Source: Siphonodentalium dalli
Lineage: Eukaryota; Mollusca; Scaphopoda; Gadilida; Siphonodentaliidae
Assembly: GCA_032622095.1 (NCBI GenBank)
Contig: CP136067.1
Span: 123,477,030-123,541,029, forward strand
DNA: 64,000 nucleotides
Direction: 5' to 3'
Of this stretch, positions 23,101 through 35,100 are shown one piece after another. The first letter of the stretch is position 1. Each line of letters opens with the position of its first letter. The notes beneath the pieces were generated by a model that made no database searches, was not told the DNA's origin, and saw only the letters and a program-made list of their open reading frames with translations. Made by a program: the position numbers and the translations under genes.

Positions 23101-26100
23101 TAGCCCGCTATGAGGGTAGCATCACTAAATTCACCATCTGGGGACCCCATTCTGCAAATGACAGACACACTAAATTCAGGCTTGGTTAACAGGTCTGCCT
23201 TTTGTACTGGAATAGAAAAACTCGATGTGAAATGTCTAACCTCATCAGAAACTTTTCGTCTCGATCCTAACGTTCGTGGAATCACACTGCTATCTGAGTC
23301 TGCTTTGATTAGCATGTTACTAAATTGGTCCGTAGTTGGCATTGGAATGTGTTCTTCTAAAGATACATCCTAAAATGAAAAACGATAAATTTAATGACAA
23401 CTATACACAATACGACTAAGAAAATTAGGTCATGCTTTTGATGACAGTTAACCCTTTATATACTACATGTAAATACTCATTGACAAGTAGTTCCCTTAGG
23501 AAATGTTCAGATAATAAATTAAAGATGTGTCATATGAATTAACGCTCCTAAATTACTATTTCCTAGTCTTCGGGGGTAAAACATATTTGATTAGAGTTGA
23601 GGAACCCACCCATCAAAGCTCAGAGTGATCAGATATTGATTTTTGAAGTCTGTTATTTCTCGAGATGTGCACTTATTTGTGTGAAAATGGATAACTCTAA
23701 TATCAAGTGGTAATACAGCCACATTTTGTGATATTCAAATGATATAAATATGGCCATATTTCGTTGAACAAAATGGGGACCATCTGATCGGATTAAGTAC
23801 CTTTAAATAAAAGAGCATCTGATATCATTTCCAACTTTCAATTTTGATGAAAAAATGCACTGAAGAAATGCACATACTGTTAGAGGCCCAATTCAAATAT
23901 AATTACCGAATACAAGGAAATACATTAAACAGTGTTTTTTCTCACAAAAATATTATTTTCATAGTACTGGGGGAGATGTCAAAAAATGGTCCAAAACAAT
24001 GAGTAAAAACAGAAAAAATATTGGGTCGAGGGGTGGTTCCCAAAAAAATGAACAAAGGCAAAAAAAGTATGATATGAGTCTGAAAAAAAATTCTGACCCC
24101 TCCAGCTCCCAATTCCAACATATTTGTTTATAACTGGAAGGGAGAGCCCATTTAATAAAGAAAGGTTATAAGTGATTCTTTCACAAACAAATTTGTTTGT
24201 GTAGCATAGTTAGGGCTCACCTCAGGGAAGAGAGTAAAATTGTTTTCTCCTGGCACATCTGTGAAGTCGTGAATATTACTCCAGTTGTTGTTAAAAACAC
24301 TGCTTTCAGCAAGCTTAAATTGCTCTGAAACAGAGAATAGAACAAAATTTATTTCTCACATAATTAGCCTCCAAACCCAGCCTCATATTTTTTAGTAAGA
24401 CACACATGTATTATCGGCACGCACAGTGACATAAGAGCTTAGCGCAATAATATCGATGTCAATGCCAGAACATTATAATTATGTTAATTAGAATATTATT
24501 TTGATTATTCAATTATATGGCTTGTTGCCATTCATTGGAAAGCTCTCCCCGAGCAACAAGCCATATTTCCGACTAAATCCTGAAAAGTTACCCATAATTC
24601 TGCTGTGGTTAAGAGATCGATTAATTAGAGCATTACTGTACATGTACTTGTCAAGGAGTAGTTAGTAAAGAAATAGTTAAAAAGACAGTCCTCATAATTT
24701 GCTACGGAAATGCCGAAGCCATTTGCTGAAGCAAACTGTGCCACGATAAAGGGATGCCATAGTGGATTGCCGAAGTCAAACAATCTAAATTAAGAAGGCT
24801 GAAAAAATAAAGAGTGTGTGTTAACTCTCCCATGACTGGAGCTTCCTGAAATTTTGCAAAAACCCTGTGCCAATGAATTCTCTTATATATGCGAGTCTCA
24901 TATAGGGAGCCTCGCATATATAAGAGAATACATTGGCCTGACAATATTTAACTTGACATTGTAAGCCAGTACATTCTCTTATATATGATAGGCTCCCTAT
25001 GGGAGACTCACATATATAAGAGAATGCACTAGCACAGAATCTTTAATGCTGCACAAGTGCAGCTCCCATCATAAAAGTTTATCAGTATTATAAATAAAAC
25101 CAAGGTATCAGGCAGGACAGTGGACATACCTTCTAATTCTTTGTAGTAATATTGCAGACAAGCAAACCTCAAGCCAGTGGATGCCTCTATTATCGGTTGA
25201 GTACCGCAGCATAAAAATATGTCTACCTTCCGACAATCTCGTGTTCTGAACTGCTGACATGTCAATGCTATCTTGCAATCAGTACAGTCTCTAATGAAAA
25301 CACTGAAAAAAAAATTTAATATACAATATTAACCATTTCTATACTAAATATACATTCCCTTAGGAAAAGTTTGTATAATAACTTCAGCAATTCAACAAAC
25401 CATATATGAACATTTCACACCAATGATAATAGACAATTCCAGTATATACTTTTCATCTAGTACAGAAATAGCCAAAAAATAAATAAAAGGCCATCCGACC
25501 ACAGTGTCCCCCGAAAAAGTGGCTTCATTGGGGGCATCAGCTTTTCTGAAAAAAATAACAAGGACCCTAAATCCGAAGCAACCAGACAAAAATGGGTGGA
25601 TTGTACCCATAAACTTGATCTGTATTTCGAGCTGATAAACTCATATACCAAATTTGGTTCAGATATGATCACATAAACTAAACTTATCATCTGGAAACCA
25701 GAAATTGACAGGATTCTAAGTCGAAAAAGGGCCACAACTCTCACAAACCCATATTTGAACTCATATACTCTCAGCAAACCCATATTCGAACTTGACCTGT
25801 ATATTGGGCTGATAAACGCACATACCAAATTTGGTTCAGATATGATCACACAAACTGAAGATATCATCCGGAAACCAGAGAATTACAAGATTCTAAGTAA
25901 AAAATGGGCCATAACTCTCGCAAAAATGGGCGGAGCAAACCCATATTCGAACTTGACTTGTATTTTGGGATGATAAACTCACCTATGAAATTTGCTTTTG
26001 ATCTAATAACCGAAACTAAAGTTATCATCTGGAAACCATTTCCGGACGGACGCACGAACGGCTCGACGGCTCCACGCATGGACGGACGGACACCGGCTAT

Positions 26101-29100
26101 TTTAATAGTCCCCCGATAAAAAAAATTCAGGGAACAAATAGGGTTTCCCTACCTACCCTAGAAAAAGGTGCCTACCCAAAACTGTTTATTGGACTGGAGA
26201 CACAGATAGCTTTCAGATGAATGGCAACAAGCCATATTTCCGACTAAATCCTGAAAAGTTACCCATAATTCTGCTGTGGTTAAGAAGTCAATTACTTAGA
26301 ACATTACTGTAAGCATCAGCATAAGTACATGTACCCAAGCCTTGAAATAGTACATGTACATGTATATACTGGTCAGGCCATGCAAATTCAATTTCCCCAT
26401 AACCCTTTCATGATTGGAGCTACGCTGGTGCAGCACTAAAGATCCTGTGCCAGTGTATACTCTTACACATGTATATGTGAGTCTCCCATAGGGAGCCTCG
26501 CATATATAAGAGAATGCACTGGCTTACAAGGTCAAGGTAAATATTATTAAGCCACCTCCGCATCGGCTAGCTCCAGTTCTAATTTCAACTGCCAACGCCC
26601 AATACTTCCCTAACAGATGTCTGTATTGTTAAAAATGACCCAAATCAAGTATAACTGACACATGTTTTACTGAGATTGCAGATGCCATATATTATAAACT
26701 TTTGGCAGCTTATCAATAAATTATACTTCACAATCCGAGTACATGCAGTTTGAAACTAACCTGGACTTAACTGGACCTATAAAGATTCTGCAGTTGATGC
26801 AGTCATCGACCGTCACCGTGGCGATGTGATCAAACAGGTATATATTACAGTTCTGAAATAGAAACAATGTACAGCTCTTTAAATATGTAATCAAGGTTCG
26901 TTGCTAATTGTTTATGCACCCACTTTTGATTTAAAGGCCCATTTAATTTTTGAGTCACCGATTATTTTTTTATAGTGCCTTGATATACGGTTTTAATAAC
27001 AATCTATGACATAAAATATTATTAAAATACTATAATTTGGATGGTTTGTGTCTGAGAAGGTGCCCATAGAGTAATAGAAAATAGCTGAAATCATAGAAAC
27101 ATTTCCCCCATTTCGCTCCCAGAATGCAACAAAATTCAAACTAAGATATAGAGTTATTCCCCTTCCATTGAAAATAATAGACATTGCAGTACAGTTCAGA
27201 TAAAACTTAAGCACAGAAAACACGTCGGTACCTCAACAAAAACAACATGTTCACAGTTTATTAGTTTATTAAATCAGATAAGTTCAAAATAGAATGTTTT
27301 GGAGCTTCCTATTTCAAATGGTATATAACATGGCATATATTTTACATAATGTGATCTGGGGGTTTGAAAATTAAGTGGGCCTTTAATTCTGACTAAACAG
27401 GTAGTTCAAAGAAAAACATGATTGAGACGAAACAAGTGCAATGCACAGAGTATTCCCTGCAAAGGTGTCATTTGCTGAGGTTTATTGAATTGAATTTCTA
27501 ATGCGACTTAATTCAAAACATATTTTAATCCGCCCTGCGATATCTGGAAAAATATCTGTTGCATGTGGATATAATTTATCCCATTGTCATTCACGAGTAA
27601 ACCAAAGATCATTCACATCCAAATAAAGATGAAGGAGATACCAGTATAGGAATGGCCATAACTTTAGAAGAAACAAGAGATGGACTGTCATCCGGTGCAT
27701 ACCCCCTTGTGGCATACCACCTAGTGTGGGCATATCTATTACCTATGACTGATATACTCAGACAGATGGACCCAAACATCAGCATTTTCATATAAACAAA
27801 GATGAATAACTATAGAACAAAAAAACAAAATAAAACGGTTCAACACGCCATTAAATGTCCTCATAGTGGTGAACATCCATACCATGTTTCATTGAGATCC
27901 GAGCATTACTGTTCAAGTTATGGCCTGAACAGACATCGGACGGACCAAAAAGCCAACATTTCCAGATAATCAAAGATGAATAACTCTAGAATTGAAAACC
28001 CAAACAAAACAATTGAATCCTCTGTTGAATGTCCCCATAGTAGTGAATTTCCATACCAAATTTCATTGAGGTCCCAGAACAACTGTTGACGTTATGACAT
28101 GAACAGACATCAGTTGGACCAAAAAGCCAACATTTCCAGATAAACAAAGATGAATAACTCTAGAATGGAAAATCCAAACAAAACGATGGAACCCTCTATT
28201 TATTGTCCTAATAGTAGTGAACATCCATACAAAAATTTCATTGAGAACCGAGCACTGCTGTTCAAGTTATGATATGAACAGACATTGGATTAACGTACGG
28301 ATGCATGGACGGACAGGTGCAAAACAGTATACCCCCCCCCCCCCCCCCCCTTTTTGAATGTGGATATCCCTTCCCCGATATTGGTTCAGGAGCATACCAA
28401 AGATCAGTGAAATCTGACCTATGATGACTACAATAACGAGTTCCAAAGTTGATATGGACGGGCACACAGAGGGATCTCATTTCTGTATCCCCAGTCAAAT
28501 ATCAGTTACAGGGGATCCAGTCTGGAAATAGTGTGTCTGACATTTGCAGAATGAGTTCCCCAGAGGGTGAATTTAGTGAAGCTATCTCGCAAGGCTGGAT
28601 AGCTTTACCAAATTCTCACTCTGCTTAGGCCTCAACTGCTACATATGGGAGACCTAGGGTCAGATTGAGGTTCCCCTTGGTGATTTCACCCATTAGTCAC
28701 CTCAATTACCGGTATGCATTTTATCTGCTGCAAATTAGGGGATATGGAAACTGAACAGAAGGGGAAAAAGTGACTATTGATATTACCATTATCTATATTA
28801 CATCAGAGATTGTATTTTCAATGCAACATAAGCAGTAACGCATACATTATATGGCAATTAAAGGAACTCAATCCAATTCGATGGTCCCCCTATCATCAGA
28901 TTCCAACAACAATTTTTTTTGGAAATACCGCTTCAGTTATCAGAATTGACTAATTGCCCAAAAATTTATAAACGCATTCAATTATAGTATAAAATTGCCG
29001 AAAACATGTTATTTATCAACATTTTGTCAAATATCTGACACAAAAAAGCCACTTGATTTTAGAGTTTTCATCTTCATCCGCAATTTGGTCCGATACCATC

Positions 29101-32100
29101 TTCTCGTTGACTTTTTACTGGGCCACTAAAAAGTATCGGTGGTGAAAAATAATAGATTTTAAAAATCGATATCTGATCACTCTGAGCTTTGATGGGTGGG
29201 TTCCTCGACTTGAATCAAATATTTTTTACCCCCGAAGCCAAGGAAATAGTAATTTGCAAGCCTTAATTCGGACTATGCATCTTTAAGCGCATGCATCATG
29301 ACATTTCTTGTTTTCAATCAATAAAAGATGGAGGCTCTCTGCTTAGGGAAGGAAATTTTGACTTACATGTATGTCAATAAATTGTTAGTTGCTGGGATTT
29401 CACAGATTTGACATTATCATAGAATTAATTTATAACAAATATATTGAATTGAAATATTGCACTTATGCGAATATCAAACTTGTTAGCTGCATTCGGAAGC
29501 TCTGCATTATATAACGCAATGCAACAAACCAATGCGACGGACCAGTGCAGTTCAGTCGTCTGAACACTACTTTACACATTATTCTTTTGGTATGATTTTT
29601 CAAATTAGCATTCAAATTTATCAATTTCAAAGAATTATTGTGCAATTCCCATGTCTAAGAAGGACAGAAGACATACAAACTAAACAAGTTCCCTATAACT
29701 TAATACATGTATGGCTGCAAAGACAAGTTTCCAAAAATAAACATTTATTATACCAACTTATACCAACCTCACAGTTCTGAATAACAAACTGTTGGCCATT
29801 AATTGAACCTGGCACTCGGCCAACTGTTTCATTCTTTCTGTCTTCTATGATGAAATCCTTAACATTTATTTGTTGCCGTTTATCCCTGAGAAATAAAATT
29901 AACAAGAATATATCATTTATTGCAATTATATACAGTACATGAAGAATTGAACATTGAGGTAAAAATCTGCGTAAATGATACATGAGTAAATAGAATGTCA
30001 GCTGTTAGGACCCGGGCAAAAGCCTTGAATTAGTGAGTCTGTCATTTGAAGAATGAGGTCCCCAGAGGGTGAATTTAGTGATGCTATCCTGCACAGCGGG
30101 CTAGCATCACCAAATTCACCGTCTGGGGACCTCATTCTGCTTAGGCCTTAGCAGAATGGGGTTCCCAGAAGGGTGAATTTGGTGATGCTAGCCCACTGTG
30201 CGGGATAGCATCACTAAATTCACCCTCTGGGAACCTCATTCTGCAAATGACAAGTTCACTATTTCAAGGCTTGAGTCCACTCATACCTTACTATATTTTC
30301 CATGTGCTGTATGTTCAAATGTATGAAGGAAATTATCTATCCTGTGGCTGACAATTGGACATACCATCCTTCATACATTTGAACTAAGTTTGACATACAA
30401 TGTACATGTACCGGTATCTAGAGCACACCCAGATTTTGAATGTGAAGGCTTTGATGTCAATACATCCAAATCAGTTCGCAGCTGGCCAGTGGACTATTGA
30501 GTTCACACAACAGTGGCTTGGTGTTGGGCCCTGCGAATCAGAAATTAGGCAACTGAATCGAATCGGGTGCCCGATGTCAACATACAAATTACATGTACCG
30601 GTATGTATCACTTAATATAACATGTGACATATATGTCATGATGTCGTCATCTGAGCACAGATCTTGACCACTATAAAATGAATACACTACTAGTACTCGA
30701 CTACTCTAGTAGTGTATATAGGACTGATGCTGACATCATGCTGTATTAAAAACAATGGCATGCATACCAATGCGTATGGCCCACCGCATCAGTACCCGGA
30801 TGGGCTACATGTACTTCTAATAATGCATTCTGTTTGATGGGAGGTAAATCTATATAATCACCATACGTGCGTTTCATCCTTGAAATTAGAATAAAAGATA
30901 GCATTAACTGGCTTTCTTTTCCATCGGAATACATTTATGTGAGGGACCATCTTAACATTTTAAATATATAGGTGGATCGTTGGTTATTGTAGTTAACAAA
31001 ATGGGGAATTAAAATGTATTAATATGCAACTAATATGCATAAATATGCACAAAACCCACTTGGCAAGTAAATGTAGGTATGAAACTATGAATGCATGTTT
31101 AGATCGATTAGAAGAAACTATTGCTAACACTAACTATTTACAAGAATATAGACCGTGGATGTCTTGACTTGTTTATAGTGATTATGGTCACTTATCTCAT
31201 ATATATTTTGAAGACCTCTGTTTGTTTGTTTGTTTGTTTGTCTGTCTGTCTGTCATTGATACAAATCTACGATTCTCGACCGATTGGGACGAAACTTGGT
31301 ACGTGTGTGTAGTTTGACCGGGCGGTGAACGTTGTCGTATTGGCGAGCCCGTGCGGCGCCCGTGCAGCGCATGCGCAGACGAGATCTCGGAAACGGGTGG
31401 AGCTATCGACTTCAAATTTGCTATGTGAATGTATCTTGCCCCGGATGCGAATTTTATCGGGTCGCCGAGCCCGTGCGACACCAGCTTCGCGCATGCGCAG
31501 ACGAGATCTCGGAAACGGGTGGAGCTATCGACTTGAAATTTGGTATGTGAATGTATCTTGCCCCGGATACGAATTTTATCGGGTCGCCGAGCCCGTGCGA
31601 CGTCAGCTTCGCGCATGCGCAGACCAGATCTCGGAAACGGGTAGAGCTATCGACTTGAAATTTGCTATGTGAATGTATCTTGCCCCGCATACGAATTTTA
31701 TCGGGTCGCCGAGCCCGTGCGACGCCAGCTTCGCGCATGCGCAGACCAGATCTCGGAAACGGGTAGAGCTATCGACTTGAAATCGTCGGGCTGGGTAGAG
31801 CTATCGACTTGAAATTTGGTTTTTGAATAGCCCGGACAACGTCGGGCTCATCGGCTAGTCTCATATATATTTTGAAGACCTCTGTATGTTTGTCTGTCTG
31901 TCATTTATACAAATCTACGATTCTCGACCGATCGGGACGAAACTTGGTACGTGTGTGTAGTTTGTCCAGGCGGTCGACGTTGTCGTATTGGCGAGCCCGT
32001 GCGGTGCCCGTTTCGTGCATGCGCAGACGAGATCTCGGAAACGGGTGGAGCTATCGACTTGAAATTTGCTATGTGAATGTATCTTGCCCTGGATACAAAT

Positions 32101-35100
32101 TTTATCAGGTCGCCGAGCCCGTGCGACGCCAGCTTCGCGCATGCGCAGACCAGATCTTGGAAATGGGTGTCCAGAGCTATCGACTTGAAATTTGGTATGT
32201 GAATGTATCTTGCCCCGGATACGAATTTTATCGGGTCGCCGAGCCCGTGCGACACCAGCTTCGCGCATGCGCAGACCAGATCTCGGAAACGGGTGGAGCT
32301 ATCGACTTGAAATTTGCTATGTGAATGTATCTTGCCCCGGATACTAATTTTATCGGGTCGCCAAGCCCGTGCGACGCCAGCTTAGCGCATGCGCAGACCA
32401 GATCTCGGAAACGGGTGGAGCTATCGGCTTGAAATTTGCTATGTGAATGTATCTTGCCCCGGATACGAATTTTATCAGGTCGCCGAGCCCGTGAGACGCC
32501 AGCTTCGCGCATGCGCACACCAGATCTCGGAAACGGGTGGAGCTATCGACTTGAAATTTGTTTTTTGAATAGCCCGGACAACGTCGGGCTCATCGGCTAG
32601 TCTCATATATATTTTGAAGACCTCTGTCTGTTTGTTTGTCTGTATGTCTGTCATTTATACAAATCTACGATTCTCGACCGATCGGGACGAAACTTGGTAC
32701 GTGTGTGTAGTTTGACCAGGCGGTCGTCGTTGTCGTATTGGCGAGCCTGTGCGGCGCCCGCTTCGCGCAGACGAGATCTCGGAAACAGGTGGAGCTATCG
32801 ACTTGAAATTTGCTATGTGAATGTATCTTGCCCCGGATACGAATTTTATCGGGTCGCCGAGCCTGTGCGACGCCAGCTTCGCGCATGCGCAGACGAGATC
32901 TCGGAAACGGGTGGAGCTATCGACTTGAAATTTGGTATGTGAATGTATCTTGCCCCGGATACGAATTTTATCGGGTCGCTGAGCCTGTGCGACGCCAGCT
33001 TCGCACATGCGCAGACGAGATCTCGGAAACGGGTGGAGCTATCGACTTGAAATTTGGTATGTGAATGTATCTTGCCCCAGATACAAATTTTATCGGGTCG
33101 CCGAGCCCGTGCGACGCCAGCTTCGCGCATGCGCAGACCAGATCTCGGAAACGGGTGGAGCTATCGACTTGAAATTTGGTTTTTGAATAGCCCGGACAAA
33201 TTTGGTATGTGAATGTATCTTGCCCCGGATACAAGTTTTAACGGGTCGCCGAGCCCGTGCGACGCCAGCTTCGCGCATGCGCAGACCAGATCTCGGAAAC
33301 GGGTGGAGCTATCGACTTGAAATTTGAATAGCCCGGACAACGTCGGGCTCATCGGCTAGTATACTATATTTTACCCCAACATTGTCCAAGAACTACCAGT
33401 GTTACAAGTACATGTTACATGTAATGACGACTGCGGCACCGGGAGACCTCCAGACAGGGAAAACGGTACAATGCGGTAACTGCCCTGTCAATCGAACTCC
33501 ATAAATAACAAATTTAGTTGTTTGTCCCCATAAATGGGAAAGAAATTATACGAAACGGAGAGACGATTCGGAATCATCCCAAATCTGGTCACCGATGTCG
33601 GCACCGAACCAATTCTTCGAAGCTTCGCAGGGCCCTAGCTTGGTGGGATTAATGACGTATGTGGTTGTCGGGTCATGCGCTGTTCAAATATCATACCAAG
33701 TTGTGACCCTTGGGCAAGGTCACTTGTACTGTGGGACCTGGTTGTTGGGTAAGCGTAAGCCGCTCTAGTGAAACACCTGTAAAATGGCAGCAGTCACAAG
33801 TCTTGGCATTACTCAACAGCTGGGGTATTAATGTGTTCAAACCCTAACTAGTAGGGTCCCTTCTGTTAGGGAGATAAGCGCTATATAAACACCATTATTA
33901 TTATTGTCACAACAACCACATTGAACCTACAAATCAATTGATCAATGTCTCGCTACATCTGAAAGAATTTAATGGATAATAGACAAAGAGGTTTTTAAGT
34001 GTAACAAGAGTCTCACAAAAAACAGCCAGAAGTCTGGTTCTTCTTACACTGGTCGGTGATTTAATTAAGAAACTGAAGCCTAGTCGATTCTTCGGTGAAA
34101 ATGAATGCTCTACGTACAAGTAAATATCAGCTGGAGAGAGTATTATCTACACGGTAGCTAAATTCAGCTAGGATTATGATAGCTGATTTTGCTCAGCCTA
34201 TTGCATATACCACAGCTGAATTTCACATTTGCCAGACTTGGCACATGCAGCGGCAATCATGATGAGGGTCGACACACTATAAAGTGTAGGCCAAGGCCGA
34301 CACCAAATAAAAGGTGTAACTATAAGCAGGGTTATTTGGCATTTTCGTCATAGTCTCTTAATGGATATGCATGAACTTTTGTATGTATGTCCGGGTTGGG
34401 AAATGGAATAAATTCAACTTTTTCATTTTGAAGCACACTAAAAAGTGTAAGCGGCCGGGTCCAAAATAAAAGGTATAAGCGGACTTGATGTCACAATATA
34501 TCCTTTGTTTGCGATTTATATATTTTCATGCATTGACACTAATGCCAGTAATGCCATTACTAATGGGCTTCTGTAAAACAATTAATGAATTGAGAATTTT
34601 AGTCAAAATATAGAATTTTTATTTTAGATCAGTCACTTTACATTTGTATTTGGAATAAATCACAAGCATCTTTGCTATAACTTGAGTAGACCTATACTAT
34701 AAGTATAATTTATATAAATCGCAAAATTTATCGCAAAGGTTTGCAATCACAGTTGTTGGAAACTTGTTAAAAAACCCGAAAAGAGATGTCACCACCCCTA
34801 CTTATTAATATAATTGACAAGTAGGGAAAGCTACTGAGCACACCCATCTCCCATCAAACCATGTCACCGCTCGTTTTGTGTTCAATTGCAACAATAAAAA
34901 CATTAATTTAAGAAAAATACCACATCCTAGTAATAAAACATATATTTCTTTTCATGTTTACCGTAAAAGGCGTAAGTGCAGTAGAAAATTATCACTTTAT
35001 AATTACTTTTATCGTATACAACTTCCCAAACAACAGCGGCTTGCTGATTCCACGAGTCGCCATCCGAGAGTCAAGCGCAGATAATAGCATTTGAAATTAT

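Larger units (their letters stand above)
30524..33637. mobile_element. L element (hAT-like) in RP2 intron 1
   Basis: Ends TTGGGCCCTGCGAA and TTCGCAGGGCCCTA, flanked by GCTTGGTG at 30516-30523 and 33638-33645, a perfect 8-bp duplication. Without the Helitron array it is about 950 bp. No transposase frame was seen. Confidence 0.85.
30420..33906 (+). mobile_element. SINE-like retroposon split by a hAT element
   Basis: Right part 33,638-33,906 has CCTTGGGCAAGGTCACTTG, AAGCGCTATATAAACACC and an (ATT)n tail, the 3' end common to SINEs mobilised by L2/CR1-like LINEs. The left part (up to 30,523) is inferred: the hAT element with its duplicated GCTTGGTG can be excised to join GTGGCTTGGTG with GGATTAATGACG. 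The left limit is uncertain. Confidence 0.55.

Noticed and set aside
23100-23240. RP2 exon 6 continuing through the open frame into the C element
   Set aside because: The conserved protein resumes in exon 7 directly after SDE, and GAG/GTTAGA is an adequate donor at that point.
25457-26119. Frames with repeated [11 protein letters not shown]-type text as a gene
   Set aside because: They are translations of the F1 dispersed repeat, open on both strands for short distances only.
28332-28350. Poly-C and poly-G runs as functional quadruplexes or telomeric sequence
   Set aside because: Isolated homopolymers without the spaced G-tract pattern or telomere repeats; sequencing slippage is also possible.
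31197-33352. Overlapping frames with [16 protein letters not shown]-type repeats as a gene
   Set aside because: They are readings of the 122-bp repeats inside the Helitrons; frames are open on both strands and end with the repeats.
33646-33906. Genuine tRNA gene in the SINE region
   Set aside because: I could not fold a complete cloverleaf; only the LINE-type tail and (ATT)n end are convincing.
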